Both the position numbers and the translations under genes were made by a program. A DNA stretch of 64,000 nucleotides from Citrobacter freundii (lineage in GTDB: Bacteria; Pseudomonadota; Gammaproteobacteria; Enterobacterales; Enterobacteriaceae): assembly GCF_029717145.1 (NCBI RefSeq), contig NZ_CP099222.1:496001-560000 (forward strand), in the 5' to 3' direction. Shown piece after piece: positions 21,865-34,431 of the stretch (the first letter of the stretch is position 1; each line of letters opens with the position of its first letter). The notes beneath the pieces were generated by a model. It saw only the letters and a list, made by a program, of their open reading frames with translations, had not been told where the DNA came from and did not search any database.

Positions 21865-21889
21865 AGCCCCGATTTATCGGGGTTTTTTG
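21865..21889 (+). terminator. Terminator/attenuator between metY and rimP
   Basis: CCCCGAT-TT-ATCGGGG followed by TTTTTT. A weaker GGGC/GCCC hairpin with a seven-T run lies at 21911-21930. Both sit in the leader before rimP, so much of the transcription would stop after metY unless antiterminated. Confidence 0.8.
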
Positions 21890-21947
21890 TTATCTGATTA
21901 CAGAATAACTGGGCTTTAGGCCCTTTTTTTATGTCTTGGGGGTGGGC

Positions 21948-22400
21948 TTGTCCACATTAGAGCAAAAATTAACAGAGATGATTAAAGCACCAGTTGAAGC
22001 CTTGGGCTACGAGCTGGTCGGCATCGAATTTATTCGTGGTCGCACATCCACACTGCGCATCTATATTGATAGTGAAGATGGCATCAATGTTGATGATTGT
22101 GCTGATGTGAGCCACCAGGTTAGCGCCGTGATGGACGTTGAAGATCCGATCACCGTTGCTTATAACCTGGAAGTCTCCTCACCGGGTCTCGATCGTCCTA
22201 TGTTCACGGCTGAACACTACGTGCGTTTCCTGGGTGAAGAAGTCACGCTGGTTCTTCGTATGGCGGTACAAAATCGCCGTAAATGGCAGGGCGTTATCAA
22301 AGCGGTGGATGGTGAGATGATCACTGTCACAGTCGACGGTAAAGATGAAGTGTTCGCGCTGAGTAATATCCAGAAGGCGAACCTGGTTCCCCACTTTTAA
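21948..22400 (+). CDS. rimP: RimP, 30S ribosome maturation factor
   Basis: RimP assists maturation of the 30S subunit. The 150-residue protein has the N-terminal alpha/beta domain ([12 protein letters not shown]) and the C-terminal Sm-like domain with [12 protein letters not shown]. It starts at TTG (STLEQKL follows), preceded by a G-rich ribosome site; an in-frame TTG at 21936 is less likely. nusA begins 28 bases after its stop. Confidence 0.95.
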   Translation: MSTLEQKLTEMIKAPVEALGYELVGIEFIRGRTSTLRIYIDSEDGINVDDCADVSHQVSAVMDVEDPITVAYNLEVSSPGLDRPMFTAEHYVRFLGEEVTLVLRMAVQNRRKWQGVIKAVDGEMITVTVDGKDEVFALSNIQKANLVPHF

Positions 22401-22428
22401 CAGTCTGGATTGAGGTGAAAAGCCCGCG

Positions 22429-23916
22429 ATGAACAAAGAAATTTTGGCTGTTGTTGAAGCCGTATCCAATGAAAAATCGCTGCCACGCGAGAAAATTTTT
22501 GAAGCGCTGGAAAGTGCGCTGGCTACAGCAACAAAGAAAAAATACGAACAAGAGATCGACGTTCGCGTAGAAATCGATCGTAAAAGCGGTGATTTCGATA
22601 CCTTCCGCCGTTGGGTAATTGTGGAAGAAGTCACTCAGCCAACCAAAGAAATTACTCTGGAAGCCGCACGTTACGAAGACGAGAGTCTGAACGTGGGTGA
22701 ATACGTTGAAGACCAGATTGAATCAGTCACCTTTGACCGTATCACCACCCAGACGGCGAAACAGGTTATCGTACAGAAAGTACGTGAAGCTGAACGTGCG
22801 ATGGTTGTTGATCAATTCCGCGAGCACGAAGGTGAGATCGTCACCGGTGTGGTGAAGAAAGTTAACCGTGACAACATTGCGCTGGACCTCGGCAGCAATG
22901 CTGAAGCCGTGATCCTGCGTGAAGACATGCTGCCGCGTGAAAACTTCCGCCCGGGTGACCGTATCCGTGGTGTTCTGTACTCCGTTCGCCCGGAAGCACG
23001 CGGCGCGCAACTGTTTGTGACGCGTTCCAAACCGGAAATGCTGATTGAACTGTTCCGCATTGAAGTGCCAGAAATTGGCGAAGAAGTGATTGAAATTAAA
23101 GCGGCGGCTCGCGATCCGGGTTCTCGTGCGAAAATCGCGGTGAAAACCAACGATAAGCGTATCGATCCGGTGGGTGCTTGCGTAGGTATGCGCGGTGCAC
23201 GCGTTCAGGCGGTTTCTACCGAACTGGGCGGCGAACGTATCGATATCGTCCTGTGGGATGATAACCCGGCACAGTTCGTGATCAACGCAATGGCGCCTGC
23301 AGACGTCGCGTCTATCGTGGTGGATGAAGATAAACACACCATGGATATCGCGGTTGAAGCCGGTAACCTGGCTCAGGCGATTGGACGTAATGGTCAGAAC
23401 GTCCGCCTGGCTTCACAATTGAGCGGTTGGGAACTCAACGTAATGACCGTTGATGACCTGCAGGCTAAGCATCAGGCTGAAGCGCATGCTGCTATTGATA
23501 CCTTCACCAAATATCTCGATATCGATGAAGATTTCGCGACGGTTCTGGTAGAAGAAGGTTTTGCTACGCTGGAAGAGCTGGCCTACGTGCCAATGAAAGA
23601 GCTTCTGGCAATCGACGGCCTGGATGAAGCAACCGTTGAAGCGCTGCGCGAGCGTGCTAAAAACGCACTGACCACTCTGGCACTGGCCCAGGAAGAAAGC
23701 CTCGGTGATAACAAACCGGCTGACGATCTGCTGAATCTGGAAGGATTAGATCGTGATATGGCCTTCAAACTGGCTGCCCGTGGTGTTTGTACGCTGGAAG
23801 ATCTCGCTGAACAGGGCATTGATGATCTGGCTGATATCGAAGGGTTGACCGACGAAAAAGCCGGTGAGCTGATTATGGCTGCCCGTAATATTTGCTGGTT
23901 CGGCGACGAAGCGTAA
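22429..23916 (+). CDS. nusA: NusA, transcription termination/antitermination factor
   Basis: NusA binds RNA polymerase and controls pausing, termination and rRNA/lambda antitermination. The 495-residue protein shows the RNAP-binding N-terminal domain, S1 domain (about 135-200), two KH domains (about 230-345, with [12 protein letters not shown] and [10 protein letters not shown]), and two acidic repeats at the C-terminus (about 360-490). Standard length and order, 24 bases before infB. Confidence 0.98.
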   Translation: MNKEILAVVEAVSNEKSLPREKIFEALESALATATKKKYEQEIDVRVEIDRKSGDFDTFRRWVIVEEVTQPTKEITLEAARYEDESLNVGEYVEDQIESVTFDRITTQTAKQVIVQKVREAERAMVVDQFREHEGEIVTGVVKKVNRDNIALDLGSNAEAVILREDMLPRENFRPGDRIRGVLYSVRPEARGAQLFVTRSKPEMLIELFRIEVPEIGEEVIEIKAAARDPGSRAKIAVKTNDKRIDPVGACVGMRGARVQAVSTELGGERIDIVLWDDNPAQFVINAMAPADVASIVVDEDKHTMDIAVEAGNLAQAIGRNGQNVRLASQLSGWELNVMTVDDLQAKHQAEAHAAIDTFTKYLDIDEDFATVLVEEGFATLEELAYVPMKELLAIDGLDEATVEALRERAKNALTTLALAQEESLGDNKPADDLLNLEGLDRDMAFKLAARGVCTLEDLAEQGIDDLADIEGLTDEKAGELIMAARNICWFGDEA

Positions 23917-23940
23917 TAAACTGTAGCAGGAAGGAACAGT

Positions 23941-26637
23941 ATGACAGATGTAACCGTAAAAACGCTGGCTGCAGAGATACAGACCTCCGTGGATCGCCTG
24001 GTACAGCAATTTGCTGATGCAGGTATCCCGAAGTCTGCTGACGACTCTGTGTCCGCACAAGAGAAACAAACCTTACTGGCGCACCTGAACCGTGAGAACG
24101 GCTCTGCACCAGATAAGTTGACATTGCAGCGTAAAACGCGCAGTACTCTCAATATTCCTGGTACCGGTGGAAAAAGTAAATCGGTACAAATCGAAGTCCG
24201 CAAGACACGCACCTTTGTGAAACGCGATCCGCAAGAGGCAGAACGCCTTGCCGCGGAAGAGCAGGCGCAGCGTGAAGCGGAAGAGCAAGCCCGTCGTGAG
24301 GCAGAAGAAACTGCTAAACGCGAGGCGCAACAAAAAGCCGAACGTGAGGCCGCAGAACAAGCTAAACGTGAAGCCGCTGATAAAGCGAAACGTGAAGCTG
24401 CGGAAAAAGACAAAGTGAGCAATCAACAGACCGACGATATGACTAAAACCGCCCAGGCCGAAAAAGCCCGCCGTGAAAATGAAGCCGCAGAACTGAAGCG
24501 TAAAGCGGAAGAAGAAGCGCGTCGCAAGCTTGAAGAAGAAGCTCGCCGTGTGGCTGAAGAAGCCCGTCGTATGGCGGAAGAAAATGCCGGTGTTTGGGCA
24601 GAGCAAGAGAAAGCAAAAGGTGAAGAGGATAAGACCGATTATCACGTCACCACTTCTCAGCATGCTCGCCAGGCAGAAGACGAAAACGATCGCGAAGTAG
24701 AAGGCGGCCGTGGCCGTACGCGTACTGCGACGAAAGCTGCTCGTCCTCAGAAGAAAGGCAATAAGCACGCTGAATCTAAAGCCGATCGCGAAGAAGCACG
24801 TGCTGCTGGTCGCGGTGGTAAAGGTGGCAAGCGTAAAGGTTCTTCCCTGCAGCAAGGCTTCCAGAAGCCAGCTCAGGCCGTTAACCGTGACGTTGTGATT
24901 GGCGAAACCATCACCGTTGGCGACTTAGCGAACAAGATGGCGGTTAAAGGTTCTCAGGTCATCAAAGCGATGATGAAGCTGGGTGCGATGGCCACCATCA
25001 ACCAGGTCATCGATCAGGAAACCGCACAGTTGGTTGCTGAAGAGATGGGCCACAAAGTTATCCTGCGTCGTGAAAACGAGCTGGAAGAAGCGGTAATGAG
25101 CGACCGTGACACTGGCGCAGCGGCTGAACCGCGTGCACCGGTTGTGACTATCATGGGTCACGTTGACCACGGTAAAACCTCTCTGCTGGACTACATTCGC
25201 TCAACGAAAGTCGCCTCTGGCGAAGCGGGCGGCATTACCCAGCACATTGGTGCATACCACGTTGAAACTGACAACGGCATGATCACCTTCCTGGATACCC
25301 CGGGGCACGCCGCGTTTACCTCTATGCGTGCTCGTGGTGCACAGGCAACAGATATCGTTGTTCTGGTTGTTGCAGCAGATGATGGCGTGATGCCTCAGAC
25401 CATTGAAGCTATCCAGCATGCGAAAGCAGCGCAGGTGCCGATGGTTGTTGCAGTCAACAAAATCGATAAGCCAGAAGCCGATATGGATCGCGTTAAGAAC
25501 GAACTGTCTCAGTACGGCGTTATGCCGGAAGAGTGGGGCGGCGAATCTCAGTTCATCCCTGTTTCTGCGAAAGCAGGTACCGGTATTGATGACCTGTTGA
25601 ACGCTATCCTGCTGCAGGCTGAAGTTCTGGAGCTGAAAGCGATTCGTAAAGGTATGGCAAGCGGTGCGGTAATCGAATCCTTCCTGGACAAAGGTCGTGG
25701 CCCAGTTGCTACCGTCCTGGTTCGTGAAGGTACCCTGAATAAGGGCGATATCGTACTGTGTGGCTTCGAATATGGCCGCGTTCGTGCAATGCGTAACGAA
25801 CTGGGTCAGGAAGTCCTGGAAGCAGGTCCGTCTATTCCAGTTGAAATCCTGGGTCTGTCCGGCGTTCCGGCTGCGGGTGACGAAGTTACCGTCGTACGTG
25901 ACGAGAAAAAAGCGCGTGAAGTTGCACTGTATCGTCAGGGCAAATTCCGTGAAGTTAAACTGGCTCGCCAGCAGAAATCTAAACTCGAGAACATGTTCGC
26001 CAACATGACCGAAGGCGAAGTTCACGAAGTGAACGTTGTCCTGAAAGCTGACGTTCAGGGTTCTGTCGAAGCGATCTCCGACTCCTTGCTGAAACTGTCT
26101 ACCGACGAAGTGAAAGTGAAGATCATCGGTTCCGGCGTAGGTGGTATCACCGAAACCGACGCCACGCTGGCTGCGGCATCCAACGCGATTCTGGTTGGCT
26201 TCAACGTTCGTGCTGATGCCTCTGCACGTAAAGTGATTGAATCTGAAAGCCTGGATCTGCGTTACTACTCCGTCATCTATCACCTGATCGACGAAGTGAA
26301 AGCTGCGATGAGCGGCATGCTGTCTCCGGAACTGAAACAGCAGATAATCGGTCTGGCTGAAGTACGTGACGTGTTCAAATCACCGAAATTTGGCGCCATC
26401 GCAGGTTGTATGGTTACCGAAGGTACGATTAAACGTCACAACCCAATCCGCGTTCTGCGTGACAACGTGGTTATCTATGAAGGCGAGCTGGAATCCCTGC
26501 GCCGCTTCAAAGATGACGTTAACGAAGTCCGTAACGGCATGGAATGTGGTATCGGCGTTAAGAACTACAACGACGTTCGCGTTGGCGATATGATCGAAGT
26601 GTTCGAAATCATCGAGATCAAACGTACCATCGCATAA
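23941..26637 (+). CDS. infB: Translation initiation factor IF-2
   Basis: IF-2 brings fMet-tRNA to the 30S subunit and promotes subunit joining with GTP. It is 898 residues, slightly longer than the 890 of E. coli because of a changed linker (about 215-230). A long charged Ala/Glu/Arg/Lys region (about 90-215) precedes the G domain: G1 [10 protein letters not shown]3 DTPGHAAF, G4 NKID. Internal starts that make IF2-2 and IF2-3 in E. coli are conserved as GTG at 24415 (codon 159) and ATG at 24439 (codon 167). Confidence 0.98.
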   Translation: MTDVTVKTLAAEIQTSVDRLVQQFADAGIPKSADDSVSAQEKQTLLAHLNRENGSAPDKLTLQRKTRSTLNIPGTGGKSKSVQIEVRKTRTFVKRDPQEAERLAAEEQAQREAEEQARREAEETAKREAQQKAEREAAEQAKREAADKAKREAAEKDKVSNQQTDDMTKTAQAEKARRENEAAELKRKAEEEARRKLEEEARRVAEEARRMAEENAGVWAEQEKAKGEEDKTDYHVTTSQHARQAEDENDREVEGGRGRTRTATKAARPQKKGNKHAESKADREEARAAGRGGKGGKRKGSSLQQGFQKPAQAVNRDVVIGETITVGDLANKMAVKGSQVIKAMMKLGAMATINQVIDQETAQLVAEEMGHKVILRRENELEEAVMSDRDTGAAAEPRAPVVTIMGHVDHGKTSLLDYIRSTKVASGEAGGITQHIGAYHVETDNGMITFLDTPGHAAFTSMRARGAQATDIVVLVVAADDGVMPQTIEAIQHAKAAQVPMVVAVNKIDKPEADMDRVKNELSQYGVMPEEWGGESQFIPVSAKAGTGIDDLLNAILLQAEVLELKAIRKGMASGAVIESFLDKGRGPVATVLVREGTLNKGDIVLCGFEYGRVRAMRNELGQEVLEAGPSIPVEILGLSGVPAAGDEVTVVRDEKKAREVALYRQGKFREVKLARQQKSKLENMFANMTEGEVHEVNVVLKADVQGSVEAISDSLLKLSTDEVKVKIIGSGVGGITETDATLAAASNAILVGFNVRADASARKVIESESLDLRYYSVIYHLIDEVKAAMSGMLSPELKQQIIGLAEVRDVFKSPKFGAIAGCMVTEGTIKRHNPIRVLRDNVVIYEGELESLRRFKDDVNEVRNGMECGIGVKNYNDVRVGDMIEVFEIIEIKRTIA

Positions 26638-26698
26638 TTTTCGTCGTCTTTTGGGCTGCCGCTGTGTTGGTAGTTCAAGGCATAGAAGCTTATTTGAG

Positions 26699-26730
26699 GT
26701 AGGCCGGGTAAGCGAAGCGCCACCCGGCAA
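26699..26730. repeat. REP element after infB
   Basis: TAGGCCGGGTAAGCG and CGCCACCCGGC form the two arms. Confidence 0.8.
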
Positions 26731-26739
26731 TGAAATTTA

Positions 26740-26765
26740 AAAAGGGGCTTATGGCCCCTTTTTTG
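26740..26765 (+). terminator. Terminator between infB and rbfA
   Basis: AAGGGGC/GCCCCTT stem with an A run before and T run after, 22 bases before the rbfA start. Read-through must supply rbfA-truB unless another promoter exists. Confidence 0.75.
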
Positions 26766-26787
26766 TCTTTATTCTGGAGAATTTATT

Positions 26788-27192
26788 ATGGCGAAAGAAT
26801 TTGGTCGCCCGCAGCGCGTGGCCCAGGAGATGCAAAAAGAGATCGCACTCATCCTGCAACGCGAAATCAAAGATCCGCGCGTCGGCGTGATGACTACCGT
26901 GTCCGGCGTTGAGATGTCTCGTGACCTGGCGTATGCCAAAGTGTTCGTGACGTTCCTGAATGACCAGGACGAAGCTGCCGTGAAGAACGGTATTAAAGCC
27001 TTGCAGGAAGCCTCTGGCTTCATCCGCTCTCTGCTGGGTAAAGCCATGCGCCTGCGTATCGTGCCGGAACTGACTTTCTTCTACGACAACTCGTTGGTCG
27101 AAGGGATGCGCATGTCTAACCTGGTGACCAGCGTGGTGAAGCATGACGATGAACGTCGTGTGAATCCTGCGGACGACAGCAAGGAGGACTAA
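26788..27192 (+). CDS. rbfA: RbfA, 30S ribosome-binding factor
   Basis: A cold-shock KH-type RNA-binding protein that matures the 5' end of 16S rRNA. The 134-residue protein begins [20 protein letters not shown] and has the family motif [19 protein letters not shown] and an acidic tail. Its TAA overlaps the truB ATG by one base. Confidence 0.97.
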   Translation: MAKEFGRPQRVAQEMQKEIALILQREIKDPRVGVMTTVSGVEMSRDLAYAKVFVTFLNDQDEAAVKNGIKALQEASGFIRSLLGKAMRLRIVPELTFFYDNSLVEGMRMSNLVTSVVKHDDERRVNPADDSKED

Positions 27193-28136
27193 TGAGTCGT
27201 CCTCGTCGTCGTGGTCGCGACATTCATGGCGTCCTGTTGCTGGATAAGCCGCAAGGCATGTCCAGCAATGACGTGCTGCAAAAAGTAAAACGCCTCTACA
27301 ATGCCAACCGTGCCGGTCATACCGGTGCGCTGGACCCGCTGGCGACAGGCATGCTGCCTATCTGCCTGGGAGAGGCGACCAAGTTTTCGCAGTACCTGCT
27401 GGACTCTGACAAACGCTATCGCGTGGTGGCCCGCCTGGGACAGCGTACTGATACCTCTGATGCCGATGGGCAAATTGTGCAGGAGCGTCCGGTGACGTTT
27501 ACCCCGGAACAGCTTGCCAGCGCGCTGGAGACGTTTCGCGGTGACATCCAACAGATCCCGTCGATGTACTCAGCGCTGAAGTATCAGGGTAAAAAGCTGT
27601 ACGAGTACGCGCGTCAGGGTATTGAGGTCCCGCGTGAATCCAGACCGATTACCGTGTACGAACTGCTGTTTATTCGCCACGAAGGTAATGAACTGGAGCT
27701 GGAAGTCCATTGCTCCAAAGGCACGTACATTCGCACGATTGTTGACGATCTGGGCGAGAAGCTCGGATGCGGCGCGCACGTGACGTATCTGCGTCGTCTG
27801 ACGGTCAGCAAGTATCCGGTAGACCGTATGGTCACGCTGGAACATTTGCACAGCCTGGTTGAACAGGCTGAACAGCAGAACATTCCGGCTGCAGAATTAC
27901 TTGATCCGCTGCTGATGCCAATGGACAGTCCGGCATCGGACTACCCCATTGTTAATCTGCCTTTAACATCATCGGTTTACTTTAAAAATGGTAATCCGGT
28001 ACGTACCTCGGGCGTGCCGCTGGAAGGGCTGGTTCGCGTGACGGAAGGCGATGATGGCAAATTTATCGGCATGGGGGAGATCGACGATGAAGGTCGTGTC
28101 GCCCCTCGTCGACTGGTGGTTGAGTATCCTGCATAG
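27192..28136 (+). CDS. truB: TruB, tRNA pseudouridine-55 synthase
   Basis: TruB makes pseudouridine-55 in the T loop of almost all tRNAs. The 314-residue protein has the catalytic Asp48 in [14 protein letters not shown] and a C-terminal PUA domain (about 250-314). Start coupled to the rbfA stop. An ERIC element follows before rpsO. Confidence 0.97.
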   Translation: MSRPRRRGRDIHGVLLLDKPQGMSSNDVLQKVKRLYNANRAGHTGALDPLATGMLPICLGEATKFSQYLLDSDKRYRVVARLGQRTDTSDADGQIVQERPVTFTPEQLASALETFRGDIQQIPSMYSALKYQGKKLYEYARQGIEVPRESRPITVYELLFIRHEGNELELEVHCSKGTYIRTIVDDLGEKLGCGAHVTYLRRLTVSKYPVDRMVTLEHLHSLVEQAEQQNIPAAELLDPLLMPMDSPASDYPIVNLPLTSSVYFKNGNPVRTSGVPLEGLVRVTEGDDGKFIGMGEIDDEGRVAPRRLVVEYPA

Positions 28137-28221
28137 CGCTCTCTGTCTTGCGATAAGAAGGCGCTGCGAGTAGAATACCGCCGCTTAACGTCGCGTAAAT
28201 TATTTAACAGTTCGCGCGGCG

Positions 28222-28679
<458 letters not shown>

Positions 28680-28699
28680 GTCTTTCGAGTTTCAGAAAG

Positions 28700-28725
28700 A
28701 GGGGGCCTTCATGGCCCCTTTTTTC
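28700..28725 (+). terminator. Terminator of rpsO
   Basis: GGGGCC-TTCAT-GGCCCC followed by TTTTTT. In E. coli this hairpin is partly read through into pnp. Confidence 0.85.
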
Positions 28726-28774
28726 CAGCAGATGGCAGCAATTCGCTGGAAACTAATGTATTGTTGCTATGAAT

Positions 28775-28870
28775 GATCTTCCGTCGCAGAGGTTCGCGCG
28801 GCTAATGAGAGGCTTTACCCAATACGCGTGGGTTAGGGTTGTCATTAGTCGCGAGGATGCGCAGAAGGTC
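28775..28870 (+). promoter_or_regulatory. pnp leader hairpin (RNase III autoregulation site)
   Basis: A long imperfect stem: GATCTTCCGTCGCAGAGG, TTCGCGCGGCTAATGA and GGCTTTACCC pair with GGGTTAGGG, TCATTAGTCGCGAGGA and TGCGCAGAAGGTC. It lies about 57 bases before pnp. In E. coli RNase III cuts this stem and PNPase then removes the upstream strand, repressing its own translation. Confidence 0.82.
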
Positions 28871-28927
28871 GGGTATTAACGATGGCGTGTACAAATACGC
28901 CGTTAAAAAAAGAGAAAGGATATTATT

Positions 28928-31060
28928 TTGCTTAATCCGATCGTTCGTAAATTCCAGTACGGCCAACATACCGTAACGCTGGAAACCGGCATGATGGCAC
29001 GTCAGGCTACTGCTGCTGTTATGGTTAGCATGGATGACACCGCGGTATTTGTGACCGTTGTTGGTCAGAAAAAGACCAAGCCAGGCCAGGATTTCTTCCC
29101 GCTGACCGTTAACTATCAGGAGCGTACCTACGCTGCTGGCCGTATCCCGGGTAGCTTCTTCCGTCGTGAAGGCCGTCCGAGTGAAGGCGAAACCCTGATC
29201 GCGCGTCTGATTGACCGCCCGGTTCGTCCGCTGTTCCCGGAAGGTTTCATCAACGAAGTTCAGGTTATTGCGACCGTTGTCTCCGTTAACCCGCAGGTTA
29301 ACCCGGATATCGTGGCAATGATCGGCGCATCCGCTGCGCTGTCCCTGTCTGGTCTGCCGTTCAACGGCCCGATCGGTTCTGCTCGTGTTGGTTATATCAA
29401 TGACCAGTATGTACTGAACCCGACTCAAGACGAACTGAAAGAAAGCAAGCTGGACCTGGTTGTTGCCGGTACTGAAGCTGCCGTACTGATGGTTGAATCC
29501 GAAGCTGAACTGCTGAGCGAAGACCAGATGCTGGGCGCTGTCGTATTCGGTCACGAACAGCAGCAGATTGTTATTAAAGAAATTAACGAGCTGGTTAAAG
29601 TCGCTGGCAAACCGCGTTGGGACTGGCAGCCAGAAGCTGTCAACGAAGCGCTGAATGCACGCGTTGCCGCGCTGGCAGAAACGCGTTTGAGCGATGCTTA
29701 CCGTATCACCGACAAACAAGAGCGTTATGCTCAGGTTGACGTGATCAAATCTGAAACCATCGCTCAGCTGGTTGCAGAAGACGAAACCCTGGACGCTAAC
29801 GAACTGGGTGAAATCCTGCACGCTATCGAGAAAAACGTCGTTCGTAGCCGCGTACTGGCAGGCGAGCCGCGCATCGATGGCCGCGAAAAAGACATGATCC
29901 GTGGTCTGGACGTGCGTACTGGCGTACTGCCGCGTACTCACGGTTCCGCACTGTTCACCCGTGGCGAAACTCAGGCGCTGGTTACTGCGACCTTGGGCAC
30001 CACCCGTGATGCGCAGAACCTCGACGAACTGATGGGCGAGCGTACTGACAACTTCCTGTTCCACTATAACTTCCCTCCGTACTGCGTAGGCGAAACCGGT
30101 ATGGTCGGTTCTCCGAAGCGTCGTGAGATTGGTCACGGCCGTCTGGCGAAACGCGGCGTGCTGGCAGTGATGCCGGAACTGGACAAATTCCCGTACACCG
30201 TACGTGTTGTGTCTGAAATCACCGAATCCAACGGTTCTTCTTCCATGGCTTCCGTGTGCGGTGCTTCTCTGGCACTGATGGACGCAGGTGTACCGATCAA
30301 AGCCGCTGTTGCGGGTATCGCGATGGGTCTGGTGAAAGAAGGCGATAACTTTGTGGTTCTGTCTGACATTCTGGGTGACGAAGATCACCTGGGCGACATG
30401 GACTTTAAAGTGGCGGGTTCCCGCGATGGTATCTCTGCACTGCAGATGGATATCAAAATCGAAGGTATCACCAAAGAGATCATGCAGGTTGCTCTGAACC
30501 AGGCTAAAGGTGCGCGTCTGCACATCCTGGGCGTGATGGAACAGGCGATCAATGCGCCGCGCGGCGACATCTCTCAGTTCGCTCCGCGTATCCACACCAT
30601 TAAGATCAGCCCGGACAAAATCAAAGACGTTATCGGTAAAGGCGGTTCTGTTATCCGTGCTCTGACCGAAGAAACCGGCACCACCATCGAAATCGAAGAT
30701 GATGGTACTGTGAAGATCGCGGCGACCGACGGTGAAAAAGCGAAATATGCTATCCGTCGTATCGAAGAGATTACTGCAGAAATCGAAGTTGGCCGTATCT
30801 ACAATGGTAAAGTGACCCGTATCGTTGACTTTGGCGCATTCGTTGCCATCGGTGGCGGTAAAGAAGGTCTGGTACACATCTCTCAGATCGCTGACAAGCG
30901 CGTAGAGAAAGTGACCGATTACCTGCAGATGGGTCAGGAAGTACCGGTTAAAGTTCTGGAAGTTGATCGCCAGGGCCGCGTACGTCTGAGCATTAAAGAA
31001 GCAACTGAGCAGTCTCAGCCAGCAGCTGCGCCGGAAGCACCGGCAAGCCTCGGCGAGTAA
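28928..31060 (+). CDS. pnp: Polynucleotide phosphorylase
   Basis: A trimeric 3'-5' phosphorolytic exoribonuclease and degradosome member. The 710-residue protein has two RNase PH domains (about 1-230 and 310-540), a KH domain (about 552-610, [14 protein letters not shown]) and an S1 domain (about 620-690, [20 protein letters not shown]). It starts with TTG after AAAGGA, as in E. coli. Confidence 0.98.
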   Translation: MLNPIVRKFQYGQHTVTLETGMMARQATAAVMVSMDDTAVFVTVVGQKKTKPGQDFFPLTVNYQERTYAAGRIPGSFFRREGRPSEGETLIARLIDRPVRPLFPEGFINEVQVIATVVSVNPQVNPDIVAMIGASAALSLSGLPFNGPIGSARVGYINDQYVLNPTQDELKESKLDLVVAGTEAAVLMVESEAELLSEDQMLGAVVFGHEQQQIVIKEINELVKVAGKPRWDWQPEAVNEALNARVAALAETRLSDAYRITDKQERYAQVDVIKSETIAQLVAEDETLDANELGEILHAIEKNVVRSRVLAGEPRIDGREKDMIRGLDVRTGVLPRTHGSALFTRGETQALVTATLGTTRDAQNLDELMGERTDNFLFHYNFPPYCVGETGMVGSPKRREIGHGRLAKRGVLAVMPELDKFPYTVRVVSEITESNGSSSMASVCGASLALMDAGVPIKAAVAGIAMGLVKEGDNFVVLSDILGDEDHLGDMDFKVAGSRDGISALQMDIKIEGITKEIMQVALNQAKGARLHILGVMEQAINAPRGDISQFAPRIHTIKISPDKIKDVIGKGGSVIRALTEETGTTIEIEDDGTVKIAATDGEKAKYAIRRIEEITAEIEVGRIYNGKVTRIVDFGAFVAIGGGKEGLVHISQIADKRVEKVTDYLQMGQEVPVKVLEVDRQGRVRLSIKEATEQSQPAAAPEAPASLGE

Positions 31061-31070
31061 GGTTGCCATT

Positions 31071-31096
31071 GCCCTCCGCGTGAGCGGGGGGCCTTT
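31071..31096 (+). terminator. Hairpin terminator after pnp
   Basis: GCCCTCCGC-GTGA-GCGGGGGGC stem with a short T run; probably leaky towards nlpI. Confidence 0.65.
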
Positions 31097-31168
31097 AACC
31101 CGGCAGGAAGCCTTGTTAGCAACCGGGGAACAGGACGTTCATTCAATCGTTGTCTTCGGGAGTGGGAA

Positions 31169-32053
31169 ATGAAGCCTTTTTTGCGCTGGTGTTTCGTTGC
31201 GACAGCACTCACGCTGGCTGGATGCAGTAATTCCGCCTGGCGTAAGAGTGAAGTCCTCGCAGTACCACTGCAACCGACTTTACAGCAGGAAGTGATTCTG
31301 GCACGTATGGAACAAATTCTTGCCAGTCGGGCTTTAACCGATGACGAACGCGCACAGCTTTTATATGAGCGCGGAGTGTTGTATGATAGTCTCGGTCTGA
31401 GGGCACTAGCGCGAAATGATTTTTCACAAGCGTTGGCAATCCGACCAGATATGCCTGAAGTATTCAATTACTTAGGTATATATTTAACGCAGGCAGGCAA
31501 TTTTGATGCTGCCTATGAAGCGTTTGATTCTGTACTTGAGCTTGATCCAACTTACAACTACGCGCACTTAAATCGCGGTATCGCATTGTATTACGGCGGT
31601 CGCGACAAGTTAGCGCAAGATGATCTGCTAGCGTTTTATCAAGACGATCCCAATGATCCATTCCGCAGTCTGTGGCTGTATCTCGCCGAGCAGAAGCTCG
31701 ATGAGAAGCAGGCTAAAGAAGCGTTAATACAGCGCTTCGAGAAATCGGATAAAGAGCAATGGGGATGGAACATTGTCGAGTTCTACCTGGGCAACATTAG
31801 CGAAGCAACGCTGATGGAGCGCCTGAAGGCGGACGCAACGGATAACACCTCGCTCGCTGAGCATCTCAGTGAAACCAACTTCTATTTAGGTAAGTACTAC
31901 CTAAGTCTGGGGGATTTGGACAACGCTACGGCATTGTTCAAACTGGCGGTGGCTAACAACGTTCATAACTTTGTTGAGCACCGATACGCATTGTTGGAAT
32001 TATCGCTCCTGGGCCAGGACCAAGATGACCTGGCAGAATCGGACCAGCAATAG
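31169..32053 (+). CDS. nlpI: NlpI, TPR lipoprotein
   Basis: An outer-membrane-anchored adaptor that, with Prc, controls turnover of the peptidoglycan hydrolase MepS. The 294-residue precursor has a lipobox LAGC with Cys19; Ser20 after it fits outer-membrane sorting. TPR helices run from about 60 to 170 (e.g. [18 protein letters not shown] repeats and [13 protein letters not shown]). Standard length. Confidence 0.97.
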   Translation: MKPFLRWCFVATALTLAGCSNSAWRKSEVLAVPLQPTLQQEVILARMEQILASRALTDDERAQLLYERGVLYDSLGLRALARNDFSQALAIRPDMPEVFNYLGIYLTQAGNFDAAYEAFDSVLELDPTYNYAHLNRGIALYYGGRDKLAQDDLLAFYQDDPNDPFRSLWLYLAEQKLDEKQAKEALIQRFEKSDKEQWGWNIVEFYLGNISEATLMERLKADATDNTSLAEHLSETNFYLGKYYLSLGDLDNATALFKLAVANNVHNFVEHRYALLELSLLGQDQDDLAESDQQ

Positions 32054-32159
32054 CTGACGTACACATCAGCCCGTAATCTTTTTTGATTGCCATCACCTTC
32101 ACCGGTGAGGGCGTTGTTGTTCGTTAATACACCTACTTTGAGCCGGTTCACACTTTTCA

Positions 32160-32240
32160 ATGAAAATTGCAGATCAATTTCATGATGAGTTATGTAGACT
32201 GGCCGCCATTAATTTTGAGGCACACGTACTACATGGCTGA
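32160..32240 (+). CDS. yrbN: YrbN, 26-residue small protein in the deaD leader
   Basis: An ATG at 32160 opens a 26-codon frame ending in TGA at 32240, giving [10 protein letters not shown] then [16 protein letters not shown]. As far as I recall this is the same sequence as E. coli YrbN. Its last 8 bases overlap the deaD start at 32233, so translation of yrbN probably couples to deaD, which is cold-regulated. The function of the peptide is unknown. Confidence 0.85.
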
Positions 32241-34161
32241 ATTCGAAACCACTTTTGCAGATCTGGGCCTGAAGGCTCCTATCCTTGAAGCCCTTACCGA
32301 TCTGGGTTACGAAAAACCATCTCCAATCCAGGCAGAGTGCATTCCGCATCTGCTGGGCGGTCGCGATGTTCTGGGTATGGCCCAGACCGGTAGCGGCAAA
32401 ACTGCAGCGTTCTCCTTACCGCTGCTCAACAATCTTGATCCTGAGCTGAAGGCACCTCAGATTCTGGTGCTGGCACCGACCCGCGAACTGGCGGTTCAGG
32501 TTGCAGAAGCCATGACGGATTTCTCTAAACATATGCACGGCGTGAACGTGGTAGCCCTTTACGGCGGCCAGCGTTATGACGTGCAGTTACGTGCCCTGCG
32601 TCAGGGCCCGCAGATCGTCGTCGGTACGCCGGGTCGTCTGCTGGATCACCTGAAGCGCGGTACCCTGAACCTCTCTAAACTGAGCGGTTTAGTGCTGGAC
32701 GAAGCCGATGAAATGCTGCGTATGGGCTTCATCGAAGACGTTGAAACGATTATGGCGCAGATCCCGGAAGGTCATCAGACCGCTCTGTTCTCTGCAACCA
32801 TGCCGGAAGCGATTCGCCGTATTACCCGCCGCTTTATGAAAGAGCCGCAGGAAGTACGCATTCAGTCCAGCGTCACCACGCGTCCTGACATCAGCCAGAG
32901 CTACTGGACTGTCTGGGGCATGCGTAAAAATGAAGCGCTGGTGCGTTTCCTGGAAGCAGAAGATTTTGATGCGGCGATTATCTTCGTTCGTACCAAAAAT
33001 GCGACCCTGGAAGTGGCAGAAGCGCTGGAGCGTAGCGGCTATAGCAGCGCTGCACTGAACGGCGACATGAACCAGTCCCTGCGTGAGCAGACTTTGGAAC
33101 GTCTGAAAGACGGCCGTCTGGATATTCTGATTGCAACCGACGTTGCGGCCCGTGGCCTGGACGTTGAGCGTATCAGCCTGGTTGTTAACTATGACATCCC
33201 GATGGACTCCGAGTCTTACGTTCACCGTATCGGCCGTACCGGTCGTGCGGGTCGTGCTGGCCGTGCGCTGCTGTTCGTTGAGAACCGTGAGCGTCGTCTG
33301 CTGCGTAACATCGAACGCACCATGAAGCTGACCATTCCGGAAGTTGAACTGCCGAACGCAGATCTGCTGGGCAAACGCCGTCTGGAAAAATTCGCCGCGA
33401 AAGTACAGCAGCAGCTGGAAAGCAGCGATCTGGATCAGTACCGTGCTCTGCTGGCGAAAATGCAGCCGGAAGAAGAGCTGGATATCGAAACGCTGGCCGC
33501 AGCACTGCTGAAAATGGCACAGGGTGAACGTCCGCTGATCGTGCCACCAGATGCACCGATGCGTCCTAAGCGCGAATTCCGCGACCGTGATGAACGTGCT
33601 CCACGTGGCGATCGTAATGATCGTAACGATCGTGGCCCGCGTGGTGACCGCCCGGAGCGTGGTGGTGAAGACCGTCCGCGTCGTGAACGTCGTGACGTTG
33701 GCGATATGCAGCTGTACCGCATTGAAGTGGGCCGTGATGACGGTGTTGAAGTTCGTCATATCGTTGGCGCGATCGCTAACGAAGGTGACATCAGCAGCCG
33801 TTACATCGGTAACATTAAGCTGTTCGGTACGCACTCCACCATCGAACTGCCGAAAGGTATGCCGGGCGACGTGCTGCAGCACTTTACCCGTACTCGCATC
33901 CTGAACAAGCCGATGAACATGCAGCTGGTTGGCGATGCAGTACCGCACACTGGTGGTGAGCGTCGTGGCGGTGGCGGTGGTCGTTTCAGCGGCGAACGTC
34001 GTGAAGGTGGTCGTGGCGAAAACCGTGGTAACAGCACTGAGCGTCGTGAAGGTGGCCGTGGTGATGGTCGTCGTTTCAGTGGCGAACGTCGTGAAGGCAG
34101 CCGTGCTCCACGTCGTGACGATGCTTCCGCAGGTCGTCGTCGTTTCGGCGGTGACGCATAA
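32233..34161 (+). CDS. deaD: DeaD (CsdA), cold-shock DEAD-box RNA helicase
   Basis: An ATP-dependent RNA helicase for 50S assembly and mRNA turnover in the cold. The 642-residue protein has motif I AQTGSGKT, motif [13 protein letters not shown], motif III SAT and motif [13 protein letters not shown], then a DbpA-like RNA-binding domain (about 490-565) and a basic Arg/Gly tail with repeated GERREGGR units (about 575-635). It is about a dozen residues longer than E. coli, in the Arg/Asp linker ([16 protein letters not shown]) and the tail. Start MAEFETTF overlaps yrbN. Confidence 0.97.
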
Positions 34162-34196
34162 GCCTCTTGGCTTCATAGCTGTAAAGTAAAATATAC

Positions 34197-34228
34197 AGCC
34201 CCGATCTTAACGGTCGGGGCTTTTTTTA
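34197..34228 (+). terminator. Terminator of deaD
   Basis: AGCCCCGA/TCGGGGCT stem then TTTTTTT. Confidence 0.9.
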
Positions 34229-34284
34229 TTTCTTTTGTACTCGTGTACTGGTACAGTGCAGCGCATTGAACTGTATTAGCTAAT

Positions 34285-34412
34285 TTTAACCCTAAATAAT
34301 TCGAGTTGTAGGAAGGCGGCAAACGAGGACATTCCAGGAGCTTACTCAAGTAAGTGACTGGGATGGCGGAGTGCAGCCAACGCATCTACAGCTTGAAGTA
34401 TGACGGGTAAAT
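34285..34412. repeat. ERIC (IRU) element
   Basis: A 128-bp palindromic element with core ATTCCAGGAGCTTACTCAAG, then TAAGTGACTGGGATGGCGGA, between deaD and mtr. Arms AATTCGAGTTGTAGG and TACAGCTTGAAGTATGACGG are inverted. Confidence 0.9.
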
Positions 34413-34431
34413 ACACTGGAGATCAGGCTAA

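Noticed and set aside
28802-31069. 755-residue minus-strand frame opposite pnp
   Set aside because: Same artefact: strong codon bias of pnp removes stops on the complement. Phe/Asn/Thr-rich sequence with no domain.
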